The notes: a model not told the origin generated them from the letters alone. A stretch of 64,000 bases of DNA from Bacteroidales bacterium UBA7258 (GCA_002472565.1 DKSK01000012.1:1-64000), one strand, 5' to 3'. Shown: positions 17,944 to 28,145, numbered from the stretch's first letter. A program made the numbers and translations.

Positions 17944-19098
17944 ATGGAAATGAAATCAAGAATTCAGGAGAAGTACAAGACTATCTTCGGTGAAGATGCG
18001 CAGCTTTTCATGTCTGCGGGGCGTATTAATCTTATAGGAGAGCACACTGACTACAATGGAGGCTTTGTATTCCCTGGAGCTATCGACAAGGGGATCATGG
18101 CTGAAGTAGGAGTCAATGGAACCGAGAAAGTCAAGGCTTTCTCCCTTGATTATGACGAGTATGTAGAGTTCGGACTCGATGAAGAGGACAAGCCTGACCA
18201 GGCTTGGGCCAGATATATTTTCGGAGTATGCAGGGAAACCATCAAACGCGGCGGCAAGGTAGAGGGCTTCAATACGGTCTTTGCCGGTGACGTTCCGCTC
18301 GGAGCCGGACTATCTTCTTCTGCAGCCTTGGAGAGCACTTTCGCCTATGCCCTCAATTATATTTTCAAGAACGGAATCGACAAGTTCGAGCTTGCCAAGA
18401 TCGGGCAGAGCGATGAGCATAATTATTGCGGGGTCAATTGCGGAATCATGGACCAGTTCGCCTCTATCTTCGGAAAGAAGGGAAATCTCATACGTCTGAA
18501 TTGCAAGACTCTGGAATACAAATATTTCCCATTCGATCCTAAGGGTTACAGGCTCGTTTTGCTTGATACCTGCGTGAAGCATGAACTTGCTTCTTCTGCA
18601 TACAACAAGCGCCGCGCTTCCTGCGAAAATGCGTGCAGGGCTATTCAGAAGAACCACCCGGAGGTGGAATTCCTCTCAGATGCCAACAGAGCCTGGCTCG
18701 AGGAAGTCCGCGGTCAGATTCCTGAAGAAGATTTCCTCCGCGCCGAATATGTCCTCGGAGAATACCAGCGCGTGCTTGATGTGTGCGACGCCCTTGAGAG
18801 GGAGGATTACGAGACTGTCGGCGAGTTGATGTATCAGACTCATTTCGGCCTGAGCAGACTCTATGAAGTCAGCTGCGAAGAACTCGACTTCCTTAATAAA
18901 TTGGCCCGAAAACTCGATGTGACGGGCTCCCGTGTCATGGGTGGAGGATTCGGCGGCTGCACGATCAATCTTGTCAGAGACGAGCTTTATGAACCGTTTA
19001 TCAAGGAGGCCAAGGTGCGTTTTGCAGAGAAGTTCGGTCATGAGCCTAAGGTTTATGATGTAGTCATCTCCGATGGCGCCCACCTCGTCACCGACTAA
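17944..19098 (+). CDS. galK: Galactokinase
   Basis: A 384-residue GHMP kinase that phosphorylates galactose to galactose-1-phosphate in the Leloir pathway. Seen: signature GRINLIGEHTDYNGG (26-40), ATP-binding PLGAGLSSSAALE (about 118-130) and the C-terminal GGGFGGCTINLV. The start is set at the ATG opening MEMKSRIQ, because an upstream in-frame extension shows no galactokinase sequence and would cover the promoter. No other galactose gene is adjacent. Confidence 0.95.
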   Translation: MEMKSRIQEKYKTIFGEDAQLFMSAGRINLIGEHTDYNGGFVFPGAIDKGIMAEVGVNGTEKVKAFSLDYDEYVEFGLDEEDKPDQAWARYIFGVCRETIKRGGKVEGFNTVFAGDVPLGAGLSSSAALESTFAYALNYIFKNGIDKFELAKIGQSDEHNYCGVNCGIMDQFASIFGKKGNLIRLNCKTLEYKYFPFDPKGYRLVLLDTCVKHELASSAYNKRRASCENACRAIQKNHPEVEFLSDANRAWLEEVRGQIPEEDFLRAEYVLGEYQRVLDVCDALEREDYETVGELMYQTHFGLSRLYEVSCEELDFLNKLARKLDVTGSRVMGGGFGGCTINLVRDELYEPFIKEAKVRFAEKFGHEPKVYDVVISDGAHLVTD

Positions 19099-19121
19099 AC
19101 CCTTGATTTCTCTTCGAGAAT

Positions 19122-19159
19122 AAAAGAGGTCACATCGGCAGTGATGTGACCTCTTTTTT
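19122..19159. terminator. Bidirectional terminator between galK and ychF
   Basis: Near-perfect 15-bp inverted repeat (arms 19122-19136 and 19143-19157) with a 6-base loop, followed by a T run and preceded by an A run. It closes galK on the plus strand and ychF on the minus strand. Confidence 0.9.
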
Positions 19160-19193
19160 AATCAGCCGTCTTCCCGGCGTCGGCTTCGCCCAA

Positions 19194-20297
19194 CTAGACG
19201 TTGAAGAGGAAGTGCATGATGTCACCGTCCTCCACAACATAGTCTTTGCCTTCAATGTGGAGCTTTCCGGCAGCCCTCACTTCGGCCTCTGATCCGTAGT
19301 TTACGAAATCATCGTACTTGATGACCTCGGCACGTATAAAGCCCTTCTCGAAGTCCGTGTGTATGACTCCAGCGGCCCTCGGAGCCTTGTCGCCTTTGTT
19401 GATAGTCCAGGCACGGCATTCATCAGCTCCCGCCGTGAAGAAAGTCTGGAGATTGAGAAGGTCATATGCCTTCTGTATTAGCCTTACGACCCCGCTTTCC
19501 TTAAGCCCGAGCTCTTCAAGGAACATCTGCTTGTCTTCATAAGATTCAAGTTCCGCGATGTCAGCTTCCGTCTTGGCGGAGATAACCATGACTTCGGCGT
19601 TCTCGTCTTTGACAGCCTCACGTACCGCATCAACATAGTGGTTTCCGTTTACGGCTGAGGCGTCATCTACGTTGCAGACGTACATTACAGGCTTGTTGGT
19701 CAGCAGATAGAGGTCCTTGGCCATGGCGATTTCATCGGGATCCGTAAGACTGACGGACCTGCATGACTTGCCCTGGTTGAGTGCGTCACGATACCTCAGA
19801 AGCAAGTCATAGAGCTTCTTGGAATCCTTATCTCCTCCCACGGTAGCCATCTTCTCGACTTTCTTTAGCCTTGCCTCAATGCTCTCGAGATCCTTTAACT
19901 GGAGCTCGGTGTCTACTACCTCTTTGTCCCTCACCGGGTCGACGCTTCCGTCTACATGGGTGATGTTGTCATCGTCGAAGCAGCGCAGAACATGAAGAAT
20001 GGCGTCTGTCTCTCTGATATTTGCCAGGAACTGGTTCCCCAGACCCTCTCCTTTGCTTGCTCCTTTCACCAGACCCGCGATATCTACTATTTCCACGGTT
20101 GCAGGAATGGTGCGCTTAGGATGACACATTTCGGTAAGGACATCAAGTCTCTTGTCAGGCACGTTCGTCGAGCCCGTCTGCGGATCTATGGTGCAGAAAG
20201 GGAAGTTGGCGCTCTGGGCCTTGCTTGAGCTTATGCAATTGAAAAGGGTCGATTTACCTATGTTAGGCAGGCCGACTATTCCACATTTCAGTGACAT
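19194..20297 (-). CDS. ychF: Redox-regulated ATPase/GTPase YchF
   Basis: A 367-residue OBG-family P-loop protein. Seen: GLPNIGKSTLFN (8-19), DIAGLVKGASKGEGLGNQFL, a coiled-coil insertion around residues 130-170, and the C-terminal TGS domain with IHTDFEKGFIRAEVI. It binds ATP rather than GTP in studied homologues and associates with ribosomes. It starts 8 bases after the CpXC gene, so it is probably the last gene of that run. Confidence 0.96.
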   Translation of the reverse strand: MSLKCGIVGLPNIGKSTLFNCISSSKAQSANFPFCTIDPQTGSTNVPDKRLDVLTEMCHPKRTIPATVEIVDIAGLVKGASKGEGLGNQFLANIRETDAILHVLRCFDDDNITHVDGSVDPVRDKEVVDTELQLKDLESIEARLKKVEKMATVGGDKDSKKLYDLLLRYRDALNQGKSCRSVSLTDPDEIAMAKDLYLLTNKPVMYVCNVDDASAVNGNHYVDAVREAVKDENAEVMVISAKTEADIAELESYEDKQMFLEELGLKESGVVRLIQKAYDLLNLQTFFTAGADECRAWTINKGDKAPRAAGVIHTDFEKGFIRAEVIKYDDFVNYGSEAEVRAAGKLHIEGKDYVVEDGDIMHFLFNV

Positions 20298-20305
20298 GAT
20301 TTATG

Positions 20306-20992
20306 TTATTTAAAGAATTTGGCTATCCACGAGGCGTCTACCACCACAAAACCTCCATGAGGGACGACCTTCGGGTTCCTGGACACGATTCCGGAACAGT
20401 CTTCGTAGACCTTGAAACCGATCTGCGCCCCTTGCATCTGTCCGTCCATAGGGTAGGAGAAGGTCAGGTCGTTGTCCGGTCCTTCCAGCCTGTAGAACTT
20501 GAATGGAGCCTCGTAAAGCTTATTTCTGTCCTCTTCCGAGAGCTTCTCGCCGAGTTCCATCTTCGCGAAATACTTGCACATCTCGATGACCACGTCGTCA
20601 AGACCGGCGTCATGGATATTGACCTTCTCGATAAGATCTCCAACCTCGCCGACCTTCCTGAGTACATAGCCTTCGAGCGAAGACTTTCCATCCTCCCCTT
20701 CTTCCGTCAGGTACGTCATTTTCTTCTCCACCAGGGCCTCCTGCTCCATATCCATGGCTCCTTCAGGAACAAGCCAGACCATGAGCCTGCTCTCAGGATC
20801 ATGATACAAAGTCATGTACTTCAAGAGGTTCCATCTTCCGCACTGGGGGCATTGCCAGGCGAAAAGACTTCCGTCCTTCACTTTTGACTTTAAACCAAAG
20901 TCTTCGGCGACATTGATGCTGCCGAAGACCTTGACTTTCTGTACATGGCCGCATGCATTACATGTGGCCGTAGTTTCTGTTGCTATTGACAT
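20306..20992 (-). CDS. CpXC-domain protein
   Basis: A 228-residue, probably cytosolic protein. Four cysteines form two zinc-knuckle-like pairs, CNAC (C11, C14) and CPQC (C48, C51), the latter giving the family its name. The rest is mixed alpha/beta with no recognised catalytic motif. Function of the family is unknown. It lies between a surface lipoprotein gene (4 bases upstream) and ychF (8 bases downstream), so it is likely translated from the same message. Confidence 0.75.
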   Translation of the reverse strand: MSIATETTATCNACGHVQKVKVFGSINVAEDFGLKSKVKDGSLFAWQCPQCGRWNLLKYMTLYHDPESRLMVWLVPEGAMDMEQEALVEKKMTYLTEEGEDGKSSLEGYVLRKVGEVGDLIEKVNIHDAGLDDVVIEMCKYFAKMELGEKLSEEDRNKLYEAPFKFYRLEGPDNDLTFSYPMDGQMQGAQIGFKVYEDCSGIVSRNPKVVPHGGFVVVDASWIAKFFK

Positions 20993-20996
20993 ATCA

Positions 20997-23714
20997 TTAT
21001 TTCCCGGTGTAAGCGGCCCTGTGGACCGTCACGCCAGCATCCTTCTTTATCGCCGAATCCGGGATGAGCGCCCCCTCTCCCAGCCAGATGTCTTTGAGGC
21101 TGGTGCAGCCGGTAACATCGAGACTCTTCAGGGTCAGAGCCGAGCCGCTGATGACCAGATCTGTGAACTTCGAGTCGGTGTTGTCGCTCAAATCTACGTT
21201 CTGAAGTTTCGTCAGTTTGCTGATGTCGTTGTTACTCAGCGTTCCGGACGAAGACAGAGTCAGATCGCAGATGGAGTGGGTCATTCCGAAGTTGCTGGCC
21301 TTGAAGGTAGTAAGGGCAGGCAAATCCCAGATTCTCATGGTGTAATCGTAGTTCGCGTCTGCTATTTTGTTATTGCTGACATCAAGATAGGTCTGATTAT
21401 AGTTGCTACGCACATCTATCGAGGTGATCTTGTTGTTCGATACGTCCACATACTCGAGCTTGCTCTTGAAGTAGAGATGATTGATGACAGTAAGCTCGTT
21501 GTAGGAATAATCGAAATGTACAAGAGAATCCGGATAGTCGCCTACCGAACTTATCTTGTTGTGGCTTGCGTTGATGTTCCGCAGCACAGGCATTCTGGAA
21601 AGGTCGAGAGAGGTGAGTCTGTTGTCCGAGACATTCAGATCCCTCATCTTCTGCCAGGCCGTAGCATCTATGGAAGTGAGAGAGTTGCCCGAGACGTTCA
21701 GCGAAGTTAGGCCGGTGAAATATCTCAGGCCGTCAAGCGAGGTGATTCCCTTGCCGCTGAGGTCGAGAGAAGTCACGGACGCCGCTTCATCGGCTGAAAT
21801 CTTTCCGTCCCCATTCTTGTCGGCGGCGCCGAGCACCGCGCTCTTCACACGGGAATCGGTGATGACCGCCGCCACGTCCTCGGGAACTTCAGGATCGACC
21901 CAGACCACCTGAATTACCGCGCCGTTCTTGTTCTTGGCCTCTGCGTTGACAAAGTCAGGTTCAAGTTTGGCTATGTACTGTCCCTTGTACATGATGACTT
22001 TCTCCAGATAGACTCCTGTGAGATAGTTGCTCACTGTCAGGGAATTGAGCACAGTGTTCTTGCTGACGTTGATTTCCTTTACTGTGCTTCCTCCAACGTC
22101 AATCGAAACAAGTTTAGGGCAAGGAGAGAAATCAATGCTTCTTACAGACCAGTCCTCGTAGGTGAATTTCCTGAGTTGAGGAAGATTCTTAAGGTCCAGA
22201 GAAACCATCGCACCGTTCACGCTAAGGGTCTCTATCTTGCTTGAGGAAGGCAGTTTCAAAGAGCTGAGGCTGGAGGTCGAAGCGTCAAGGTTCTTGATAT
22301 TCGGGCATACCGAAACATCAAGACTCTTCACCCCTGTTCCTGAAACCGACAGTTGCTCTAGCCTAGGGCATTCCGAGAGGTCTATCGCTGAGATGCCTGT
22401 ATTCTGGAGAAGAAGTTCATTCAGAGACGACAGGCCTTTAAGGCTGACGCTCTTGATGTTGGATGAGAGTCCCAGTGACAGCTGCCTCAGAGAAGAGAGG
22501 CCGTCTGCCAGCACCTCTGTCACGGTCTTGGAAGAAATGGTCACTTCTTCAAGCTTGCTGTTCTTGGTAAGGTCAATCTTGCTTACCTCCGAGAAATATT
22601 CCCCATATGAAGGAGTCGAAAAGCTGAAAATCTTGAGATTACGAAGATTTTCTATACCATCGAAGGAGGATATGCTCGTGGACGGGCTGACTTCTTCCCA
22701 CTTGAGGGCCGTTACTGCGTCGGCTTCCTCCTGAGAGATGGCACCGTCGCTGTTCTTGTCGTAGTTGCTCAGAATATAGGCCTTGAGATTTGGGTCGGTG
22801 AAGGAGGCGATTATTGATGCGTTTCCTTCCTGTGATACGCTTATCGAGGCCGTATGCAGCAGTTTTCCCTTGCCGCTCTTAAGGGTCAGGGTCACTGTGC
22901 GCTCCGAGGCGAGGGCGTTTTCTCCCGCTGTAAGGTTCAGAGTATTTCCGCTTATGTTTGTCTTCAGCCAGTCTGCTCCGCCGCTCACTGTCCATTCGTG
23001 TTCCGCGGTGACCTTAACGCTTTGGGTACCACCTGCGGCCGGAATTGAGACTTTCTCCTTGTCAACGCTGATACCGAAGTTGGCGGAGGCTTCTGTCACT
23101 GTCAGAGTTGCGGTATTGGCCGCGCACTTGAAGGTAAATTCGGCGCTTCTTTCCGTCTGCGTAAAGTTGGTGTCTACGCTGAAAGAGATTTCTGTTCCAG
23201 GATAACCCTCAGTGCCTGAAGGCTTTACCCAATCATATGAACCTTCCATGGTCCAAGGTCTTCCACTTTCGACTTTGACCGAAAGCGTGCCGCCGGAATA
23301 GTCAAACTTAAGGCTGTCAGGACTGAGCGCGATACTCGTGCCGGCAGACATCTGCAGCACCTCTACGCTCACGTTCTTTGCGCCCTCGTAGCTCAGGCTG
23401 ACCACCCCGACTCTCTCATCGCCCTCGTTCTCCTCTACCTTGAAATCAATCTTTCCCTTGGAAGGGTAGGTGAAGTCTTTTATCCATGAAGCCGAAGTCG
23501 CAGCCTTGACCGAGACTCCGCTCTTCGGGTTAGTGACAGAATAGGAAATGGTCCCCGCCCCCGCTGAAGCGGAGACGGAGACCTTAGATTCGCTTACTGC
23601 CAGAACAGGTGTTTTTTCCTGCTCAGGCTCATCTTTCTCCTCACCCTTGCCGCAGCCGGCAAGGATAAAAGGTGTGAGGAGAAGAAGATATAAGGCCTTT
23701 TTGAATATTTGCAT
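20997..23714 (-). CDS. Surface lipoprotein with BACON domains, EF-hand loops and leucine-rich repeats
   Basis: A 905-residue lipoprotein (lipobox LAGC, Cys about 21). Layout: three BACON-like beta-sandwich domains (about 35-120, 125-212 and 213-300), an EF-hand-like loop DKNSDGAISQEE (about 320), a first block of leucine-rich repeats (about 345-600), a second loop DKNGDGKISADE (about 640), and a second LRR block to about 880. LRR phrases include LDLSGKGITSLDGL and DVSNNKI. The protein should be exposed at the cell surface and bind glycans or proteins; no enzyme motif is seen. The duplicated EF-LRR unit suggests an internal duplication. Ligand unknown. Confidence 0.8.
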   Translation of the reverse strand: MQIFKKALYLLLLTPFILAGCGKGEEKDEPEQEKTPVLAVSESKVSVSASAGAGTISYSVTNPKSGVSVKAATSASWIKDFTYPSKGKIDFKVEENEGDERVGVVSLSYEGAKNVSVEVLQMSAGTSIALSPDSLKFDYSGGTLSVKVESGRPWTMEGSYDWVKPSGTEGYPGTEISFSVDTNFTQTERSAEFTFKCAANTATLTVTEASANFGISVDKEKVSIPAAGGTQSVKVTAEHEWTVSGGADWLKTNISGNTLNLTAGENALASERTVTLTLKSGKGKLLHTASISVSQEGNASIIASFTDPNLKAYILSNYDKNSDGAISQEEADAVTALKWEEVSPSTSISSFDGIENLRNLKIFSFSTPSYGEYFSEVSKIDLTKNSKLEEVTISSKTVTEVLADGLSSLRQLSLGLSSNIKSVSLKGLSSLNELLLQNTGISAIDLSECPRLEQLSVSGTGVKSLDVSVCPNIKNLDASTSSLSSLKLPSSSKIETLSVNGAMVSLDLKNLPQLRKFTYEDWSVRSIDFSPCPKLVSIDVGGSTVKEINVSKNTVLNSLTVSNYLTGVYLEKVIMYKGQYIAKLEPDFVNAEAKNKNGAVIQVVWVDPEVPEDVAAVITDSRVKSAVLGAADKNGDGKISADEAASVTSLDLSGKGITSLDGLRYFTGLTSLNVSGNSLTSIDATAWQKMRDLNVSDNRLTSLDLSRMPVLRNINASHNKISSVGDYPDSLVHFDYSYNELTVINHLYFKSKLEYVDVSNNKITSIDVRSNYNQTYLDVSNNKIADANYDYTMRIWDLPALTTFKASNFGMTHSICDLTLSSSGTLSNNDISKLTKLQNVDLSDNTDSKFTDLVISGSALTLKSLDVTGCTSLKDIWLGEGALIPDSAIKKDAGVTVHRAAYTGK

Positions 23715-23738
23715 GAGTTTGATTATTCTGTTCCAGCT

Positions 23739-26228
23739 CTATTTGAACCTGACTTCCCTGGTGGCTCCGGTCTTCTTGTCAACCGCGAAGGTAGAACCCG
23801 CTACGGCTGAAGTGCCCTTGCCCGACCAGAAGTTGTAGGCCTTGGAAGGCTTGATGTCGAATACATCGCCGTCCTTGATGGTGTAGTTTGCCGGCCTGAG
23901 AACGAAGTACTTATAGTTGTAGTGGCCATAGTTGCCGTCCTCGCCTTCTCCGTACCAGATGAACTCCCAAGGAACAGCGGATACGGTGGTCTTGCCGTCA
24001 GGTGTAGTCCAAGGTTTTTCCTCGAAGAAACCGTAGTTCACTCCGCCGAAAGTCTTGTCGGTCTGAGGAGCGTAGATGTTGTCTCCCTCGATGTTAGCCA
24101 TCTGAACGAGCTTTACGATGTAGTCTCTTCCTCCGACATCGGACCAATGGCTCTCAGGCGGCCACATGCCGGCATAGTAAGTCTTGCATTTGTCGTTAGG
24201 CTTGATGACGATATGGATGATCTGTGATGTCCTGTAATCCTTCCACTTTTCGTTGTCGAGCTGGTAGAGATCTTCTCCCTCGAAGAATTCGAAGGTTTCG
24301 AGGCTTACCTCCGCATCGCTCTTGTCGAACGGAATGGCAGGAGTAGTGAACTGGTACTCGTAAATCTTGGTAGTCTTTGCTCCTCCGCTGTAGCCGAAGA
24401 GCAGGAGAGAGTATTTATGCTCAGAGTAGATACCGGCCGAGGCTTCAAGCGTCTGGGTGCCGCGTCTGGAAGCATAGTCCATTGCATATTGACCGTCCTC
24501 GGAGTAGTATTCGGTGATAGCTTCGAAGATTGCCTCATCTTCAAGGCTGCCGTCGCTCTTCCTGAGTCCGTTGTCATCGATTTCCTTGGTCTCGATTACG
24601 AAAGGAAGGTAGCGCTCGTTGCTTACGCTAGGGCTTATGGTGTAGGATACGGACCTCCAGGTAATATTGTCAAATTTGACGTTGAAAGTCATTTCAGATG
24701 TCTCCTGGCTCTTAGGTGTCGTGTATTCGAGGGTGTCGACATCCGTCACGCGGGTTCCGTCGGCGGCTACGCCGAAGACGAAAATCGCGTACTTGGTGGA
24801 CGGCCTTACGACCCAGCCGAGATCACCGTTGGCCCACTTGCTTACCGTTCCGGTGAAGATTGAGTTTTCGTCATTGGACCAGTTGACATCGCTGTTCTCA
24901 TAACGCTGGGTCTGCATGTTGATGATTCTCTGGGCGAACTGGTACTTGTCGTAGCCGGAGGTGAGAGACTTCGCCACAGGAGCGATGTAGTACCTCGTGC
25001 TTGCTTTCGTAGGTACGACCTTGATCTGGTAGTCGATAGGAGTGGTCGCGGTGACTGAAATGCCGAAGCGGCAGTCGTCGCTGATCTTCTGGCCTTCGGT
25101 CGTGAAGGTTCCTATCTCCATTGCGTCGGTCGTCTGATTGCCCTTGTCGTCCATACCCCAGGCGATGACGTAGTATTTAGTCCCGGACCAGAGCTGGTCG
25201 ATAGTCTCGTTGTGAACACCCTTTATAAGGTACTGAGACATGGATCCTCCGTAGGTCGCAATATATGTCTTCATATTCGCGATCATGTTCGAGAGGACCT
25301 CATCCTTGTCCTTGTCAAGCTTGGCATACTCCATTTCTGAAATGTAGGTCCAGAAATAGGTGTCGTCGTTTGACGGGGTGATGGTGACTGAGGCTGAGTT
25401 AGGGGTGATATGGTCTGCCGTGAGCTTGAAGGTGATGTTGCTCCTCTGGATGTCGAGAGTGCGGAACTCTCTAAAGGCGATAGGAGTGGTTCTGTTGCCG
25501 TCAGTGTCAAGGCCGTAGACGATGAGATAATAGTCCGTGTTGTAGCTCAGCGGACTCCTGGAGCCGTAAGGCATGATGGTCGAGGCCCCCGTCGTCGTGG
25601 TCTTGTAGAAGGCGGTGTTCGAAACGATGAAGGATGCGAAATCCTTCTCGGCGGCCTGGGCTGAGGTCTTCAGCCAGAGAATGTCGCTCTGGAACAGGGC
25701 GTCGCCATATTCCATGTCTCCGAGGCTGTGGGTGTCGAGGGCGAGATAGCTGTCGACTGAAGACTTGCTCATGACCATGAAGTAGTAGTTGCCTTTGTAG
25801 CTCTTAGGGTTGATGGTCGCTGTGCAGGAAGAAGAGGTGATGTCGGATACGGAGATCGAGAAGGCGTCGAAATCGAAGAAATTCTGAACGACGGCGGCTT
25901 TTACAGGCTCATTCGATCCCAGCGTGACGCTCAGATGTGCTGTTCTGGTGTCACCTGCGTTCTCCTTTGCCTGGAAGCTTATCTCGGATTCGCCGACGGT
26001 GATGTCGCTGATCCAGTCAGCGTCGGAAGTTACGGAGACATCCTTGGCCGAGGCCTTGCCTGTTATGGTGAAGGAAGTCGAATAAGTTCCGGCTTTGGCG
26101 TCAATCTGAATGGCTTTTACTGAGATAGAGCTCACCGAAGGCTCGTCGTTTCCTTCGCTGTGTGAGCAGGCAAAAGCCACCAGTACTGATGATGCGAGAG
26201 TCAGTACCTTTAAAATGGTTGTTTTCAT
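23739..26228 (-). CDS. BACON-domain surface lipoprotein with fibronectin-like modules
   Basis: An 829-residue lipoprotein (lipobox AFAC, Cys about 21) with one BACON-like domain (about 30-125) followed by four repeated beta-sandwich modules of about 110-130 residues. Each carries phrases of the type YYFMVMSK, YFWTYISEMEYA or YYIAPVAKSL followed by Y-x-hydrophobic runs ending near FTT or FRTLD. No catalytic motif is seen. Probably an outer-surface binding or structural protein. It sits 21 bases after aspS and 24 bases before the LRR lipoprotein gene, giving a mixed housekeeping/surface transcription unit. Confidence 0.7.
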   Translation of the reverse strand: MKTTILKVLTLASSVLVAFACSHSEGNDEPSVSSISVKAIQIDAKAGTYSTSFTITGKASAKDVSVTSDADWISDITVGESEISFQAKENAGDTRTAHLSVTLGSNEPVKAAVVQNFFDFDAFSISVSDITSSSCTATINPKSYKGNYYFMVMSKSSVDSYLALDTHSLGDMEYGDALFQSDILWLKTSAQAAEKDFASFIVSNTAFYKTTTTGASTIMPYGSRSPLSYNTDYYLIVYGLDTDGNRTTPIAFREFRTLDIQRSNITFKLTADHITPNSASVTITPSNDDTYFWTYISEMEYAKLDKDKDEVLSNMIANMKTYIATYGGSMSQYLIKGVHNETIDQLWSGTKYYVIAWGMDDKGNQTTDAMEIGTFTTEGQKISDDCRFGISVTATTPIDYQIKVVPTKASTRYYIAPVAKSLTSGYDKYQFAQRIINMQTQRYENSDVNWSNDENSIFTGTVSKWANGDLGWVVRPSTKYAIFVFGVAADGTRVTDVDTLEYTTPKSQETSEMTFNVKFDNITWRSVSYTISPSVSNERYLPFVIETKEIDDNGLRKSDGSLEDEAIFEAITEYYSEDGQYAMDYASRRGTQTLEASAGIYSEHKYSLLLFGYSGGAKTTKIYEYQFTTPAIPFDKSDAEVSLETFEFFEGEDLYQLDNEKWKDYRTSQIIHIVIKPNDKCKTYYAGMWPPESHWSDVGGRDYIVKLVQMANIEGDNIYAPQTDKTFGGVNYGFFEEKPWTTPDGKTTVSAVPWEFIWYGEGEDGNYGHYNYKYFVLRPANYTIKDGDVFDIKPSKAYNFWSGKGTSAVAGSTFAVDKKTGATREVRFK

Positions 26229-26249
26229 GCTTTGTTAAATTTGTTGATA

Positions 26250-28016
26250 CTACTTGTTTTCTCTTATGTTGAGTTTGAGTTCGTCGAGTTGGCTTTGGTC
26301 AATCTTTGAAGGGGAATCAATCATGACGTCACGGCCCTGATTATTCTTAGGGAAGGCGATGTAGTCTCTGATGGTGTCGCTTCCTCCGAATAGGGCACAG
26401 ACACGGTCAAGACCGAAAGCAAGGCCTCCGTGAGGCGGAGCTCCGAATTTGAAGGCATTCATCAGGAAGCCGAATTTGTACTCGGCCTCTTCATGGGTCA
26501 GTCCGATGATTTCGAACATCCTCTCCTGTACGTCATGGTCATGGATCCTTATGGATCCGCCACCGAGTTCCGTGCCGTTGAGGACGAAGTCATAGGCGTT
26601 GGCGCAGACCTTGGCTATGTCTTCCTTCTTGTCGCTGTAATAGTATTTCAGATGTTCAGGCTTCGGTGCCGTGAACGGATGGTGCACGGCGTTCCAGCGG
26701 TTCTCTTCCTCGTTCCATTCGAAGAGAGGAAAGTCTACCACCCACAGCGGAGCGAAGACATCACTCTTGCGCAGACCCAGACGGTTGCCCATCTCGATGC
26801 GCAGGGTTCCGAGCTGGACTTCCGCCTTGCGCTTGTCGCCTACTATTATTCCGATGAGATCTCCCTTCTTGGCTTCCACAGCCTTGGCGATGGAAGCGAC
26901 CTCTACAGGGGAGAAGAATTTGTCTATAGACGACTTGAAACTGCCGTCCTCGTTGACCTTTATGTAGACAAGGCCCTTTGCGCCGACCTGAGGCCTCTTC
27001 ACCCATTCCGTGAGTTCATCAATCTGCTTGCGGCTGTAGGAGGCGCAGCCGTCGATGGCTATCGCTCCGACATAAGGAGCCTCATCGAAGACTGAGAAGC
27101 CATGGCCCTTGACGAGATCCGTGATTTCATGGATCTTCATGCCATAGCGAATGTCCGGCTTGTCCGAGCCATAGTAGTCCATGGCGTCGAACCAGCTCAT
27201 GCGAGGAATAGGATTAGGTATGTCAATCCCGAGAACCTTTTTGAAAAGGGTTCTCATCATACCCTCGAACATATTGAGCACGTCCTCCTGCTCCACGAAG
27301 GACATCTCACAATCTATCTGCGTGAATTCAGGCTGACGGTCCGCCCTGAGGTCTTCATCCCTGAAGCAGCGGACAATCTGGAAGTAGCGGTCGTAGCCGG
27401 CCACCATCAGGATCTGCTTAAAGGTCTGAGGAGACTGAGGGAGGGCGTAAAACTCTCCCGGATTCATTCTGGAAGGAACCACGAAATCGCGGGCACCTTC
27501 CGGAGTCGACTTAATGAGGTATGGAGTCTCGATCTCCATGAAGTCGTGCTCATCGAGATACTTGCGGGTCTCCTGCGTAATCCTGTGGCGGAGCATCAGG
27601 GCCTTCTTGAGAGGATTTCTCCTCAGGTCGAGATAGCGGTATCTGGCGCGGATGTCATCTCCGCCGTCAGTCTTGTCTTCTATGGTGAAAGGAGGGGTGA
27701 TAGACTTGTTGAGGATATTGACCTCGTCAAGAAGAATCTCTATCTCGCCCGTATCCATCTTAGGGTTCTTGCTCTCGCGCTCAGCCACCTTGCCCTTGGC
27801 CTGGATCACATATTCCCTGCCCAGAGAATTGACCGTCTGGATGAGCGCCTCCGGTGCGTCAGCTTTTACCACGAGCTGAGTTATTCCGTACCTGTCTCGA
27901 AGGTCTATGAACGTCATGCCTCCGAGTTTCCTTGTCCTCTGAACCCAGCCTGCAAGCGTAACCTGCTGGCCTACATTGCTCAGGCGGAGCTCCCCGCACG
28001 TGTTAGTCCTATACAT
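26250..28016 (-). CDS. aspS: Aspartyl-tRNA synthetase
   Basis: A 588-residue class II synthetase charging tRNA-Asp. Seen: N-terminal OB-fold anticodon-binding domain (about 1-110), class II motif 2 FRDEDLRADRQPEFTQID, a bacterial GAD insertion in the middle, and motif 3 GLAFGLDRV near the C-terminus. Full length for the bacterial type. A TATATTTG -7 box stands upstream at 28063-28070. Confidence 0.97.
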   Translation of the reverse strand: MYRTNTCGELRLSNVGQQVTLAGWVQRTRKLGGMTFIDLRDRYGITQLVVKADAPEALIQTVNSLGREYVIQAKGKVAERESKNPKMDTGEIEILLDEVNILNKSITPPFTIEDKTDGGDDIRARYRYLDLRRNPLKKALMLRHRITQETRKYLDEHDFMEIETPYLIKSTPEGARDFVVPSRMNPGEFYALPQSPQTFKQILMVAGYDRYFQIVRCFRDEDLRADRQPEFTQIDCEMSFVEQEDVLNMFEGMMRTLFKKVLGIDIPNPIPRMSWFDAMDYYGSDKPDIRYGMKIHEITDLVKGHGFSVFDEAPYVGAIAIDGCASYSRKQIDELTEWVKRPQVGAKGLVYIKVNEDGSFKSSIDKFFSPVEVASIAKAVEAKKGDLIGIIVGDKRKAEVQLGTLRIEMGNRLGLRKSDVFAPLWVVDFPLFEWNEEENRWNAVHHPFTAPKPEHLKYYYSDKKEDIAKVCANAYDFVLNGTELGGGSIRIHDHDVQERMFEIIGLTHEEAEYKFGFLMNAFKFGAPPHGGLAFGLDRVCALFGGSDTIRDYIAFPKNNQGRDVMIDSPSKIDQSQLDELKLNIRENK

Positions 28017-28062
28017 TGGAAAATGAAAATATGAATTTTTATTTATTATCTTGCAATCTTTA

Positions 28063-28070
28063 CAAATATA
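28063..28070 (-). promoter_or_regulatory. Candidate aspS -7 box
   Basis: TATATTTG on the minus strand, exact to TAnnTTTG, about 46 bases before the aspS start. The -33 position at 19 bases reads ATCG, a weak match. Confidence 0.45.
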
Positions 28071-28145
28071 TTAAAAAAATGGAGCATTTCGATATCTATA
28101 TCCTTTTTTCTGTCCATAAAGGGACCTTCTCCGACCCTTTCTTCG

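Noticed and set aside
28084..28145. AAAGGG...CCCTTT inverted repeat between rsmA and aspS as a terminator
   Set aside because: No U-tract on either strand at the right place; more likely incidental.
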